Below, piece by piece: positions 25,689-34,704 of a stretch of 38,264 nt of DNA. How positions within the stretch are numbered: position 1 is the first letter of the stretch; each line of letters begins with the position of its first letter. The DNA is from Methanobrevibacter olleyae. GTDB lineage: Archaea > Methanobacteriota > Methanobacteria > Methanobacteriales > Methanobacteriaceae. The position numbers were made by a program, and so were the translations under genes. Location: the NCBI RefSeq assembly GCF_900114585.1, contig NZ_FOTL01000022.1:1-38264 (forward strand). Reading direction: 5' to 3'. The notes under the pieces were generated by a model, which did no database searches, had not been told where the DNA came from, and was given only the letters and a program-made list of their open reading frames with translations.

Positions 25689-26285
25689 TTAACATTTAAA
25701 TTCTAGTAAAAATTCTTTAAAATTGTTTATAGTCATATCTAATGTTTTAAGGCCATATTCATCTTTTTTTACTCCTTCTGCACCACCATCTTGTGACCAA
25801 AGACATGCACCTAAATTAGCACCAAAAGCTCCTCCACTTAGAGGTATAATCTTATTTAATAAGTAAAAAGTATTAATTTGTTGAATAGCTAATTCTTGGC
25901 CTCCTGTACGGTCACCGCCAACAACTATTGAAATACCTACTTTATTTTTAAAAATATCTAAATCTTCCATTATTAAAGCTTGACATCTATCAATTATTGC
26001 TTTTAATTGTGCTGAAATACTTCCAAAGTGTATAGGGCTTGCTAAAATAATTCCATCAGATTCTTTAAGTAATGAATAGATTTCATTCATATCATCATCA
26101 ATTGAACATTTTCCCCTTGTTTCTACACAGTTATCACAGTGAGTACATGGATTTATATTTCTATCTCTTACAGTTATGAATTTTGTTTCAAAGGATTCTT
26201 CTTTTTCTAATTCACTTAATGCCTTTTTTAATAAAAATTCACTAGCTCCCTCTCTTGGACTTCCAGATATTCCAATTATTTTCAT
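25689..26285 (-). CDS. Iron-sulfur flavoprotein (Isf-like, flavodoxin family)
   Basis: The 198-residue NADPH-dependent FMN reductase-fold protein begins MKIIGISGSPREGASEFLL, the FMN phosphate loop. The compact cysteine motif PCTHCDNCVETRGKC (about residues 46-60) matches the 4Fe-4S site of archaeal iron-sulfur flavoproteins, which transfer electrons between ferredoxin and oxidants such as O2 or H2O2. The true start is the ATG at 26285 with GGAGGAGAT just before it. An ATG seven codons upstream would place that ribosome site inside the coding region. It is about 175 bases upstream of the flippase on the same strand, with no functional link evident. Confidence 0.85.
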   Translation of the reverse strand: MKIIGISGSPREGASEFLLKKALSELEKEESFETKFITVRDRNINPCTHCDNCVETRGKCSIDDDMNEIYSLLKESDGIILASPIHFGSISAQLKAIIDRCQALIMEDLDIFKNKVGISIVVGGDRTGGQELAIQQINTFYLLNKIIPLSGGAFGANLGACLWSQDGGAEGVKKDEYGLKTLDMTINNFKEFLLEFKC

Positions 26286-26354
26286 TTTAATCTCCTCCAT
26301 TCTCATTACGAATTTTTATTAATTTTTTTATTTTTATTTTTAACTATTTTTTAT

Positions 26355-26438
26355 TTTTTTTATTTTTCTTTAAATAATTTTAAACCCTATTTTTATTTTT
26401 TTTATTTTTCTTTAAATAATTTTAAACCCTATTTTTTT
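26355..26438. repeat. 42-base tandem duplication
   Basis: TTTCTTTAAATAATTTTAAA and CCCTATTTTT occur twice, 42 bases apart (C at 26368 and at 26410), in AT-rich noncoding DNA beside the decayed transposase. Confidence 0.75.
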
Positions 26439-26582
26439 ATTTTTTGGCTTTCTAGAAATCATTATTTTTATTGAATTTATCTTAATCTGTAGATATTATA
26501 ATTTGTGTTTTTGAGTTTTGTTTCTGGTTTTCTTGTTCTAATGTATTAACTTTTTTCTTATTTATTTAAATTTTTTAAGATT

Positions 26583-27371
26583 TTGATGCAGATATTCATA
26601 ATAATCATTATTGATTTTATTTATTCTTTACTATTAATGTTTACTGCATTTGTTGTTAATCTTGCTATTTCTATTTCAACCTATTTATTATATGTTTCAT
26701 TTTGTCTATTATGTGATAGCTTGTTGGTTAAAAAATATGGTAAATGGAACTATTTATTGTTTTATTCGATACTGATTGAATGCTCTTGTTTCTTATGAAT
26801 TAGTCGAGAAAGAAGATAAAAGGACTGTTTACAAGTTTTTAAATAAATCATTGACGAATCAGTCTAAAAAATGTATTATAACTGATTTAGCAGTGGAATA
26901 TCTGGCTATAATTGATAAAATCAATATCAAATATCATTTTTGCAAGTTTTATACTAAATAAAAAATAAATAGGGATATAAGGAACTTTTTAAAAGAAAAT
27001 AAAGTCCTTGAAGAAGAATTAGCTTTAATATAATTGTTTAAAGAAGATGTTTTTAAGATTTTAAATAGTAAAACTATTAAAAATTCTGAAAAAATAAAAA
27101 ATAAGTTTTTTAAGATAATTAAAGAATCATTAGAGCTTATTTTTATTATAGTTTCAGATTCAATTATTTCTGAGTTTAAAAAAATTAAGTGTGGTATTTT
27201 GGATAGTAAAATAGAGGATACAATTAATAAAATTGAAAATAGTTTCTTAAAGTCACTTCCAAGAGATATTAAAAATGTTTAAAATCAGAAAAAGGAATTT
27301 TAACAAGATATGCATTAAAAATCGAATATTGGAACACACAACTCGAATTTCTTATAAACCCTCAAGTTTGA
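26583..27371 (+). pseudogene. Decayed transposase related to the flanking insertion sequences
   Basis: Fragments of one transposase are readable through stops and frame changes. VKKYGKWNYLLF (about 26728-26763) comes first; after a frameshift come LVSYELVEKEDKRTVYKFLN and CIITDLAVEYLAIIDKINIK, interrupted by TAA at 26959 and 27031. The part SKIEDTINKIENSFLKSLP (before 27270) aligns with KKIERTTNKLENAFQKTMP in the right-hand insertion sequence. After a -1 shift near 27281 the frame continues to a TGA at 27369. The start and N-terminal domain are missing or unrecognisable. It is a much older copy than the ones at the window ends. Confidence 0.7.
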
Positions 27372-27646
27372 AAATGCCTTCAATCTTTATATTATTGTTC
27401 TTATAAATATATATTTGTAGAATATGAAGCTCATATATGTTATATTTTGAAAGAGATATTTTATGAAATGAAATATTTAATTTTATATTTTCCAAATATA
27501 AAAGAAAAGATAAATTAATTTTTTATTAATCATATAATTGTTGTTTTTTTCATTATACCTAAAATATCATTTAGTTTATTATTTATTTTTTAACTTTTTA
27601 ATATAACCTCTTATCAACAATTACATTATGAAAAGAAAAAAATAAG
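27372..27646. other. Noncoding region
   Basis: AT-rich sequence with no gene and no clear terminal repeat of the decayed element. It must contain the promoter of the osmoprotectant transporter; no convincing TATA element stands out. Confidence 0.5.
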
Positions 27647-29200
27647 GTGAGAAAGATCTTAGAAGAATTAATATCATTGTTTATAAATAAATCTGATTTT
27701 TTCTTAGAATTAACTATTGAACACTTAGAAATTTCAATAATTTCAATAGCACTTGCTATTATAATTGGTCTTGGTCTTGGTATTACTGTAAGTGAATATC
27801 CTAGAAATAAATGGATTTTAACTATTGTTAATCTAATTTACACTATCCCTTCAATTGCATTATTTGGTTTTCTAATTCCAGTAGCTGGTGTTGGTGATAC
27901 TAATGCAATCATAGCCCTTACAATTTATGGTCTTTTACCAATGGTAAGAAATACCAATACTGGTATTAAAACTATTGATCCAGAAATCATTGAGGCAGCT
28001 AAGGGTATGGGTAGTACTGATAGACAGATTTTGTTTAAAATTAAATTACCACTAGCTTTACCCCATATAATGTCTGCTATTCGTAATATGACCGTTATGA
28101 CTATTGCTCTAACAGGTATTGCATCATTTATTGGAGCAGGTGGTCTAGGTGTAGCTATCTATAGAGGAATTACTACAAATAATATGTCACTTGTATTAGC
28201 AGGAAGTGTTTTAATTTCCATACTTGCAGTTGGAGTAGATTTTATTCTATCATTTATTGAAAAAGTAACTGCAGTAGGTCCTTCTAGAAAAAAATTCCTA
28301 AATTTCTTTAAAAACAAGAAGGTTATTGCAATTATCATAATCATCATAGTAGCTATTAGTGCATATGAAATTTATGAAGATTATGGTCATGAAACTATAA
28401 ATGTTGCATCTAAATCCTATACTGAACAATACATACTAGGATATATGCTAGAGGAATTAATTGAACATGATACTAACTACCATGTAGAGTATAGTAGTGG
28501 TATCTCTGGAGGATCATTTACGATACAGGGAGGTATGCAGAATGAGGAATTTGACATGTACTCAGAATATACAGGTGTTGGATGGATGAGTGTACTGAAC
28601 AATGGTGGAGTTTATAATGAATCCATGTTTAACAATTTAAAAGAAGAATTCAAGAATAGATATAATGAAACTTGGCTAGATTCATATGGATTCTATAATA
28701 ACTATGCAATTGCAGTACCTAATGATCTTGCAGAGGAATATAATCTTAAAAGTATTTCAGATCTATCAGCAATATCTAGTCAATTAAGCTTTGGTGCTGA
28801 ATCAGATTTCTTTTCAAGGGCAGATGGATATGATAATCTATCAAAAGTTTATGGACTAAAATTCAGGGAAACTATGGATTTAGATGTAAGTCTTAAATAT
28901 GATGCTGTTGAACAAGGAAAAATTGATGTTGTAGAGGTTTACACTACTGATGGAAGATTATATAACTCAAATCTAACTATACTAGAAGATGACAAACATT
29001 TCTTCCCTTCATATTACTGTTGTCCAGTAATTCGTCAAGAAACTCTAGAAGAACATCCAGATTTAATTCCAGTACTTAATAAATTAAGTGGAAAAATCAC
29101 AGTAGATGAGATGATACACATGAATTATGAAGTAGATGTGGAGAATAAAGATCCTAAGACTGTTGCTCATGAATTCTTACTATCAAAAGGACTAGTCTAG
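27647..29200 (+). CDS. Osmoprotectant ABC transporter, permease fused to substrate-binding domain
   Basis: This is a 517-residue fusion of the OpuC/OpuB type. Residues about 20-210 form the permease with five to six helices and the ATPase-contact loop EAAKGMGSTDRQILFKIKLP. A further helix follows near 225-245, and residues about 255-517 form the OpuAC-like binding domain (INVASKSYTEQYILGYMLEE) displayed outside. Substrates are likely glycine betaine, choline or related solutes. The ATPase is the next gene, 11 bases downstream. The start is uncertain: GTG at 27647 lacks a separate ribosome site, whereas GGTGAG sits four bases before an in-frame ATC at 27656, resembling the ATC start of the ferredoxin gene. 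Confidence 0.88.
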   Translation: MRKILEELISLFINKSDFFLELTIEHLEISIISIALAIIIGLGLGITVSEYPRNKWILTIVNLIYTIPSIALFGFLIPVAGVGDTNAIIALTIYGLLPMVRNTNTGIKTIDPEIIEAAKGMGSTDRQILFKIKLPLALPHIMSAIRNMTVMTIALTGIASFIGAGGLGVAIYRGITTNNMSLVLAGSVLISILAVGVDFILSFIEKVTAVGPSRKKFLNFFKNKKVIAIIIIIIVAISAYEIYEDYGHETINVASKSYTEQYILGYMLEELIEHDTNYHVEYSSGISGGSFTIQGGMQNEEFDMYSEYTGVGWMSVLNNGGVYNESMFNNLKEEFKNRYNETWLDSYGFYNNYAIAVPNDLAEEYNLKSISDLSAISSQLSFGAESDFFSRADGYDNLSKVYGLKFRETMDLDVSLKYDAVEQGKIDVVEVYTTDGRLYNSNLTILEDDKHFFPSYYCCPVIRQETLEEHPDLIPVLNKLSGKITVDEMIHMNYEVDVENKDPKTVAHEFLLSKGLV

Positions 29201-29211
29201 GAAGTGTTAGT

Positions 29212-30015
29212 ATGACTGATAATATAATTGAATTTCATAATATTTGTAAATCATATAATGGTAATGAAGTTATTTCCAATTTAAATCTAAATATTGAAAG
29301 GGGAGATTTTCTAACAGTTATTGGTAGTTCTGGCGGTGGTAAAACAACCATGCTTAAGATGATTAATCGTCTTATAAATCCTAGCTCTGGTAAAATTATT
29401 ATCAATGGAAAAAACATAGAAGATATTGATGCTGTAAATCTAAGACGTAAAATTGGATATTCTATCCAAGGAAACATGCTCTTTCCACATCTTACAGTAG
29501 CAGAAAATGTTTACTATGTTCCTGACTTAATTCGTGAAGATGAAAAAAAGGGAAGTGATAATAATATAGAAAGTAAGGAAACTTATATTAAAAATAAACA
29601 AGAAAAACTTTCCCATTTAATGAATGAAGTAGGCTTGGATGATTCTTATCTTAAGAGATTTCCACATGAATTATCTGGTGGCCAACAACAAAGAGTTGGT
29701 ATTGCAAGGGCAATAGCTGCAGAACCTAATTTATTACTTATGGATGAACCATTTGGTGCTATTGATGAAATTACACGTAATCAACTACAAAAACAATTAA
29801 AACAAATACATGACAAAGAACAACAAACAATTATCTTTGTAACTCACAATATAAGTGAAGCACTTTTTTTAGGTAAACATGTTCTAGTAATTAATGATGG
29901 GAAAATAAATCAATATGGTACACCAGAAGATATTTTAAATAAACCAGCAACTGAATTTGTGGAAAAACTCTGTGAAAGAGCAAAAATACTTAAAAAGGAA
30001 TTGGATCTTAACTAG
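29212..30015 (+). CDS. Osmoprotectant ABC transporter ATP-binding protein
   Basis: The 267-residue ABC ATPase powers the preceding fused permease. Walker A is at about residues 38-45 (GSSGGGKTT), the signature is LSGGQQQRVGIARAIA, Walker B is LLLMDEP, and the switch His is in VTHN. An insert of about 20 charged residues lies between the Q-loop and the signature (DEKKGSDNNIESKETYIKNK), longer than in many OpuCA proteins. No CBS domains follow, so the ionic-strength sensor of OpuA-type systems is absent. The start ATG is 11 bases after the upstream stop, consistent with an operon. Confidence 0.92.
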   Translation: MTDNIIEFHNICKSYNGNEVISNLNLNIERGDFLTVIGSSGGGKTTMLKMINRLINPSSGKIIINGKNIEDIDAVNLRRKIGYSIQGNMLFPHLTVAENVYYVPDLIREDEKKGSDNNIESKETYIKNKQEKLSHLMNEVGLDDSYLKRFPHELSGGQQQRVGIARAIAAEPNLLLMDEPFGAIDEITRNQLQKQLKQIHDKEQQTIIFVTHNISEALFLGKHVLVINDGKINQYGTPEDILNKPATEFVEKLCERAKILKKELDLN

Positions 30016-30338
30016 ATTTAATTCCTACTTAAAATCTCATCTTTTATAAAAAGAGCATTGAATTTAATTCAAATAGTAATTTTAAACTTATTCATTATTA
30101 AGTAATATTTATTAATTGTTGTGGGGCTATTTTATTTTTTATGTCATTTTTTTTAAATTTATTTTTCATTTTACATTCAATTAGTTTTTCACATAATTTT
30201 TAAAATTATAAAATTTAAATATTATAAAAAATATATATTAAATAAATAAAATTTATTAAATTTTATCAATATTGGTATTTTTTTAATTAGATTTATAATT
30301 TAATAATTTATTTTTCAAATATATTAAAAGGTGTCTAT
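30016..30338. other. Noncoding region
   Basis: AT-rich spacer with no gene and no repeat of note. The second coiled-coil gene's promoter must lie here; AT-rich TATA-like strings are too many to choose among. Confidence 0.5.
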
Positions 30339-31109
30339 ATGGATTTCGTAAAAGGTGTTGTTAAAAAATATTTTAGGTCATATAATAGGACTTTAAAGGA
30401 TGGTACTAAAAAGACCTATAAAACAGAACAGATTCAAGTAACAATACCTAAATCAGATAATATATTTGAGGATAAAGAAGAAGTTATTATTTTATCTTCA
30501 TCACAAGCTGAAGAAATTGAAGATAGTATAGAGATGCAAAGAGCTTTAGAATTATTTAATACTATGGTTGAAGATGATAACCAACAATTAGAAGATGAAT
30601 TAAATAAGCTTAAAGAAGAATTAGAAATAAATAATTCTAAGATAGATGATTATAATTCCGGAATAAAAGATTTAAAATTAGAATTAGAAGAATATAATAA
30701 GAAAAATCATTTCTTAGAAGATAAATGTTCTGATTTAAAAATGCAAATTGAAGAGGATAAAGCCACTATTGAAAGCTTAGAAAGTAAAATAAAGGATAAA
30801 AACTTTATTATTTCTGATTTAAATGATAATTTAAATAAACTAAATGAAAAAATTGATGCAAAAAATAGCAGTTTATTAGGCTCTAATTTTATTGGGGAAT
30901 CTAATGAAGATGATGTTATCGCTCTAAGCCCGATTCAGTCAATTGCTGATTATGATTATACCCATTACATTGATCTTCAAAGACAATACATTGCTTTATT
31001 AAATAAATATGAAAAATCCCAAGAAGATTTGTATAATGAAAAAGTCAAAGTAATTCATTATAAAAATTTGCTTGATAAATTTAAAAACTTTATTTTAAGA
31101 ATACAATAA
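30339..31109 (+). CDS. Coiled-coil protein with small N-terminal beta domain, function unknown (second copy)
   Basis: The 256-residue protein has an N-terminal block (about residues 1-52) with a YKTEQIQVTIPKSDNIFEDK segment and a following EVIIL strand. This lines up with YRIDLSKKDNFEGG and EKVMIF of the protein at 4479. The pattern (basic strand, I-P-K, acidic turn, hydrophobic strand) recalls AbrB-like swapped-hairpin domains but is not a clear match. Residues about 70-170 are charged heptad repeats predicted to form a coiled coil; a less repetitive linker follows and the C-terminus is basic. It has no membrane segment. The ATG follows GGTGTC-TAT. Two genes with this plan in 38 kb suggest a family in this organism. 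Confidence 0.7.
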   Translation: MDFVKGVVKKYFRSYNRTLKDGTKKTYKTEQIQVTIPKSDNIFEDKEEVIILSSSQAEEIEDSIEMQRALELFNTMVEDDNQQLEDELNKLKEELEINNSKIDDYNSGIKDLKLELEEYNKKNHFLEDKCSDLKMQIEEDKATIESLESKIKDKNFIISDLNDNLNKLNEKIDAKNSSLLGSNFIGESNEDDVIALSPIQSIADYDYTHYIDLQRQYIALLNKYEKSQEDLYNEKVKVIHYKNLLDKFKNFILRIQ

Positions 31110-31184
31110 TTTAACTACTTATTTTACTTATTTTTTTTACTATTGTTATTCTATATTTTCCTAAAGTTTTTTATTTTAAAAAAT

Positions 31185-31300
31185 AGTTTTTCTTATTTAT
31201 TAAGTTAAATTATTTTATTAAAAGTAGTTTTTCTTATTTTAAGTTAAATTATTTTATTAAAAGTAGTTTTTCTTATTTATTAAGTTAAATTATTATTAAA
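31185..31300. repeat. Tandem repeat of about 40 bases, three copies
   Basis: AGTTTTTCTTAT plus AAGTTAAATTATT recurs from 31185, 31226 and 31265 (spacings 41 and 39) between two genes pointing toward each other. Confidence 0.75.
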
Positions 31301-31325
31301 AATAGTTTTATGGGTTAAAAATTTA

Positions 31326-31350
31326 AAAAAAGATAGAAGTAAAACTTCTA
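31326..31350 (-). terminator. Hairpin terminator of the zinc-ribbon gene
   Basis: TAGAAGT and ACTTCTA pair around a three-base loop. Read on the minus strand, the stem is followed by TCTTTTTTT, 19 bases after the stop of the zinc-ribbon gene. Confidence 0.7.
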
Positions 31351-31368
31351 GATCTCATTTTTATTAAA

Positions 31369-31683
31369 TTATCTCATATGTCCTCTGTAACCTATCTCTT
31401 CTTCATCATTCTCAATTTCATCATCAGGATTCGGATTCCATCTTTTTAAATTAGGTAAAAAGTTACAAAGAATTCCTGTTGCTTCTTCTTCACGCAAATC
31501 CGGATTTTTTTTAAGCATTCTTTGTGCATATCTGATAATCATTTCATTTACAGTTATATCTGGCTCTGTAAACTCTCCATTTTGGAAACAATCTTTACAA
31601 TAGTCTTCATTTTGACTACCGTCCTCGTTAGTTCCATAATCATTTCTTCCCATAGGCTTACCACAAGAATTACAAAATGCCAT
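31369..31683 (-). CDS. Zinc-ribbon protein (PF12674-like)
   Basis: The 104-residue protein begins MAFCNSCGKPMGRNDYGTNE and continues ...GSQNEDYCKDCFQNGEFT, the four-cysteine zinc ribbon (C-x2-C and C-x2-C) of the 'putative zinc ribbon' family PF12674. Residues 45-85 look like a small helical domain of the kind that often follows this ribbon (VNEMIIRYAQRMLKKNPDL). The C-terminus is acidic. The function is unknown. It has its own terminator and lies between the second coiled-coil gene and fae-hps. Confidence 0.8.
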   Translation of the reverse strand: MAFCNSCGKPMGRNDYGTNEDGSQNEDYCKDCFQNGEFTEPDITVNEMIIRYAQRMLKKNPDLREEEATGILCNFLPNLKRWNPNPDDEIENDEEEIGYRGHMR

Positions 31684-31814
31684 TTTTTCACCATTTTTTA
31701 CTTTTTAAGTTTAAATTTTATAAAAAACTGATTTTAAGTTTGGATATCTTATAATTTAATATTTAATATTAATTTGATTATTTTTTAGAAAAATCAAAAA
31801 TTATTTAAAAAAAA

Positions 31815-31842
31815 TAGCTAATTAGAAAAATCTAATTAGCTA
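31815..31842 (-). terminator. Strong hairpin terminator of fae-hps
   Basis: TAGCTAATTAGA and TCTAATTAGCTA form a perfect 12-bp stem with a four-base loop, followed on the minus strand by eight T residues. It starts about 36 bases after the stop codon at 31879. It is the best intrinsic-type terminator in the window. Confidence 0.85.
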
Positions 31843-31878
31843 ATAATGCTTAAATAATTTTAGTCATTTACTGACTTT

Positions 31879-33096
31879 TTAAATTTGTTCATCATCTTCC
31901 ATTACTACTCTCATGTGGTTTGGATCTACAGGCATATGAGCTAAGAAGTCTTCTGCAGCTCTTCTTGGGTTGCCAGAACCAATGATGTATCTTCCTGCGA
32001 TGATGATATCTGCACCTTTTTCAAATGCTTCTTCTGCTTTTTCAGGAGTTACTCCTCCAGCTACAGCAACCTTAGCACCACTAATTTCTTTAATTTCTTT
32101 AATGTTACCCCAAGCACTTACATCATCAAGGTTTTTACCTTCTGCTCTAAGTTTACTTTCTAAGTCAACATTTCTGTGAAGAAGAACGATATCTGGCAAT
32201 AAATCTTTATTGATTTTTGCTAATTTATCAGTAAAGTTATCTACATTCATCATATCGAGGATAGAGTAAATACCTTGTTTTTTAGTTTCGTGAATTGCTT
32301 TTTCAATTGATTCAATAGTGCCGAGACCGGAAATTGCTACTGCATCAGCAGTTTCATCTGCAGCCATTTTAACTTCAACTCTTCCAACATCTAAAGTTTT
32401 TAAATCTGCAATAATGAATGCACTTGGAGCCAACTCTCTAATTTTACTTACTACGCCAACACCGAATTTTTTAACAAGAGGAGTTCCTGCTTCAAGGAGG
32501 ATTCTTTCTCTGTTAGGAAGTTGATTAATAATTCTTTCCATAAGTTCTAAGTTATCAAGGTCAAGAGCAACTTGTAAGTAAGGTGGTTCGTAGAGTTTGA
32601 TAGCTTTGAATCCCATAATTGCATGGGTTCCACGATCTTTTTCATATAATACTTTATCCATATCTGGGTATCCATCTAATGCTCTTTTAATTGCTAATTT
32701 AGTTGCAGCATAGTTGTATTGGTAAATTTTTCTGTAATCTTTAGCATCTGGACTAATAAACACACTAGCATTAATTACCCAATCTTCAGCTTTCTCTTTA
32801 GGAATAATTCCTTCTTCCACACAATCAGCTACAGCTCTACCTACTGCAGTTTGAGCTGGTCCAAATATTTTACTTGCATCATCCATATCACTAACAGTTA
32901 CTTTAGGAATAATTATGGTAGCTGGTTTGGTCATTAAGTTAGGTCTAATTACACTAAGTAATGGAGTGTGTCCAACAGATAATTGGCTTAATCCATTAGC
33001 AAAAGCATTTCCTACAGGACCATCTTTTTCACCAATAAGTAAATCAACATGTGCTAATTCGTCTCCGTCTCCAATGAGAGCTTCTCCTATAAACAT
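31879..33096 (-). CDS. fae-hps: Bifunctional formaldehyde-activating enzyme / 3-hexulose-6-phosphate synthase
   Basis: This 405-residue fusion is characteristic of archaea. Residues 1-160 are the Fae part ([20 protein letters not shown], with the His17 region used in catalysis) that joins formaldehyde to H4MPT. Residues about 165-395 are the Hps barrel ([25 protein letters not shown]) of the OMP decarboxylase fold, which in archaea runs in reverse, splitting hexulose 6-phosphate to make ribulose 5-phosphate and formaldehyde. It thereby supplies pentoses and detoxifies the formaldehyde released. The start ATG lies seven bases after GGAGG. The codon use suggests good expression. Confidence 0.95.
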   Translation of the reverse strand: MFIGEALIGDGDELAHVDLLIGEKDGPVGNAFANGLSQLSVGHTPLLSVIRPNLMTKPATIIIPKVTVSDMDDASKIFGPAQTAVGRAVADCVEEGIIPKEKAEDWVINASVFISPDAKDYRKIYQYNYAATKLAIKRALDGYPDMDKVLYEKDRGTHAIMGFKAIKLYEPPYLQVALDLDNLELMERIINQLPNRERILLEAGTPLVKKFGVGVVSKIRELAPSAFIIADLKTLDVGRVEVKMAADETADAVAISGLGTIESIEKAIHETKKQGIYSILDMMNVDNFTDKLAKINKDLLPDIVLLHRNVDLESKLRAEGKNLDDVSAWGNIKEIKEISGAKVAVAGGVTPEKAEEAFEKGADIIIAGRYIIGSGNPRRAAEDFLAHMPVDPNHMRVVMEDDEQI

Positions 33097-33394
33097 TTCA
33101 TATCCTCCAATTTAAAGATAAATAAATATAACCATGATTTTTTCAATTTAAATCATTTATTTTAAATTATTTAATTTAGTTTAAATATTAAAATATTATG
33201 CTATATATTGGGATATTATTATTTTAAGAATATATTTCATAATATAGTAAGTATTTACACAAATATAATTTATGATTTTATATAATATATAGTTAAGTAA
33301 TTAATAAAAAGTTAAAAATAGTTCCTTAGAATGAGAATTATAATTTAAATAAAAAGAATAAAAAAATAATAAAAAATAGAAATTTGCGAGTAAA

Positions 33395-34459
33395 TTACCA
33401 AATACCTAATAAATGTTGTAGAATTAAACTTAGAATAGTTATTGATATCCAACAAGTTCCACCAATTAATAAGGGTTTTCCTCCAGTTTTAACAATTTTT
33501 ACAATATCACTATTTAATCCTATAGCAAGCATTGCCATCACAATTAAAAATTTACTTAATTCTTTCATAGGAATAAATAAATTAGAATCTACTCCTAAAG
33601 CAACTGCTATTGTTGTTATTATAGATGCTAAAATAAAAAATGCTACAAATGTTGGAAAAGCTCTTTTTAAACTAAATCCTTCACTTTCATTACCCTCATT
33701 ATCTCTATTATTATCTCCATTATTATTATCTTTTTTACCAATAACATAAGATAAAACAAGTGTTATTGGAATAATAGCTAATGTTCTTGTTAATTTAACT
33801 GTTGTGGCCTTATCAAGTGTAGAACTACCAAGTCCCCACATATTATCCCATGTTGCAGCTGCTGCTGTTACAGATGATGTATCATTAATAGCTGTCCCTG
33901 AAAAGATACCAAATGCATCTCCATTTAAAGTTGAAAAACCAAGTATTCTACCAAGCATTGGGAAAATAATAGCTGCAACTACATTGAAGAAAAAGATTAT
34001 TGAAATAGATTGTGCTACTTCTTCATCCTTTGCACCAATTACAGGAGCAGTTGCAGCAATTGCAGAACCTCCGCAAATAGAGGATCCAACACCAATTAAA
34101 ATTCCTGTATTTCTCTCTAATTTTAGGATTTTCATCATTATATATGCAAGAATAAGAGCTATAAATATTGTACCTATAATAATTGGGAGGGATTGAATTC
34201 CTGTTGCAACAATAGCACCTAAATTAAGTCCAAAACCTAAAAATACAACCGCTAATTGAAGAATATACTTAGATGTAAAGTTGATTCCTTCTTCTAGATT
34301 TCCCTTATCTCTCCAAAAGATTGCTATAATCATTCCAAGTATGATTGCAATGATAGGTCCCCCTATTATTGGGAACAAATTACCTAATAAAAATGAAGGA
34401 ATTGCAATTATAGAACAAATTATTAATCCATATAAAGTATTTTTACTTAAATTTAGCAT
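33395..34459 (-). CDS. UPF0324 / YeiH family putative sulfate exporter
   Basis: The 354-residue membrane protein has about ten helices and the conserved family segments GIGSSICGGSAIAATAPVI and FGIFSGTAINDTSSVTAAAA. It belongs to the UPF0324 (PSE, 'putative sulfate exporter') family. A hydrophilic Asn/Asp-rich loop interrupts the helices near residue 245 (KKDNNNGDNNRDNEGNE). The substrate is not established. The gene stands alone between fae-hps and thrS, with a separate promoter and no visible regulatory site. Confidence 0.85.
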   Translation of the reverse strand: MLNLSKNTLYGLIICSIIAIPSFLLGNLFPIIGGPIIAIILGMIIAIFWRDKGNLEEGINFTSKYILQLAVVFLGFGLNLGAIVATGIQSLPIIIGTIFIALILAYIMMKILKLERNTGILIGVGSSICGGSAIAATAPVIGAKDEEVAQSISIIFFFNVVAAIIFPMLGRILGFSTLNGDAFGIFSGTAINDTSSVTAAAATWDNMWGLGSSTLDKATTVKLTRTLAIIPITLVLSYVIGKKDNNNGDNNRDNEGNESEGFSLKRAFPTFVAFFILASIITTIAVALGVDSNLFIPMKELSKFLIVMAMLAIGLNSDIVKIVKTGGKPLLIGGTCWISITILSLILQHLLGIW

Positions 34460-34612
34460 AAAATCAGCTTGTTTAGATTTTTTAAAAGATATAAAAAATA
34501 AATTATTTTTAAGACTATTTTTTTAAGAATTTCTAAAAAGTATATAAATAATATTATAATTTTTAAGAATTTTAAAGGGATTAGTAAAAATAATATTTTA
34601 AAAAAAGAGTTT

Positions 34613-34638
34613 AATAAGTTGAATTTAATCAACTTATT
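34613..34638 (-). terminator. Hairpin terminator of thrS
   Basis: AATAAGTTGA and TCAACTTATT pair as a 10-bp stem with a six-base loop. On the minus strand it is followed by AAACTCTTTTTTT. It lies about 70 bases past the thrS stop. Confidence 0.7.
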
Positions 34639-34704
34639 TTTATAATTAATCTTATTTTCATTTAATAGATTTATTTTTATTAATTAAAATTATTTTAAAT
34701 TTAA

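Noticed and set aside
26583-26798. 71-residue hydrophobic open frame
   Set aside because: Its end matches a transposase segment that continues in another frame, so it is part of the decayed transposase rather than a membrane protein.
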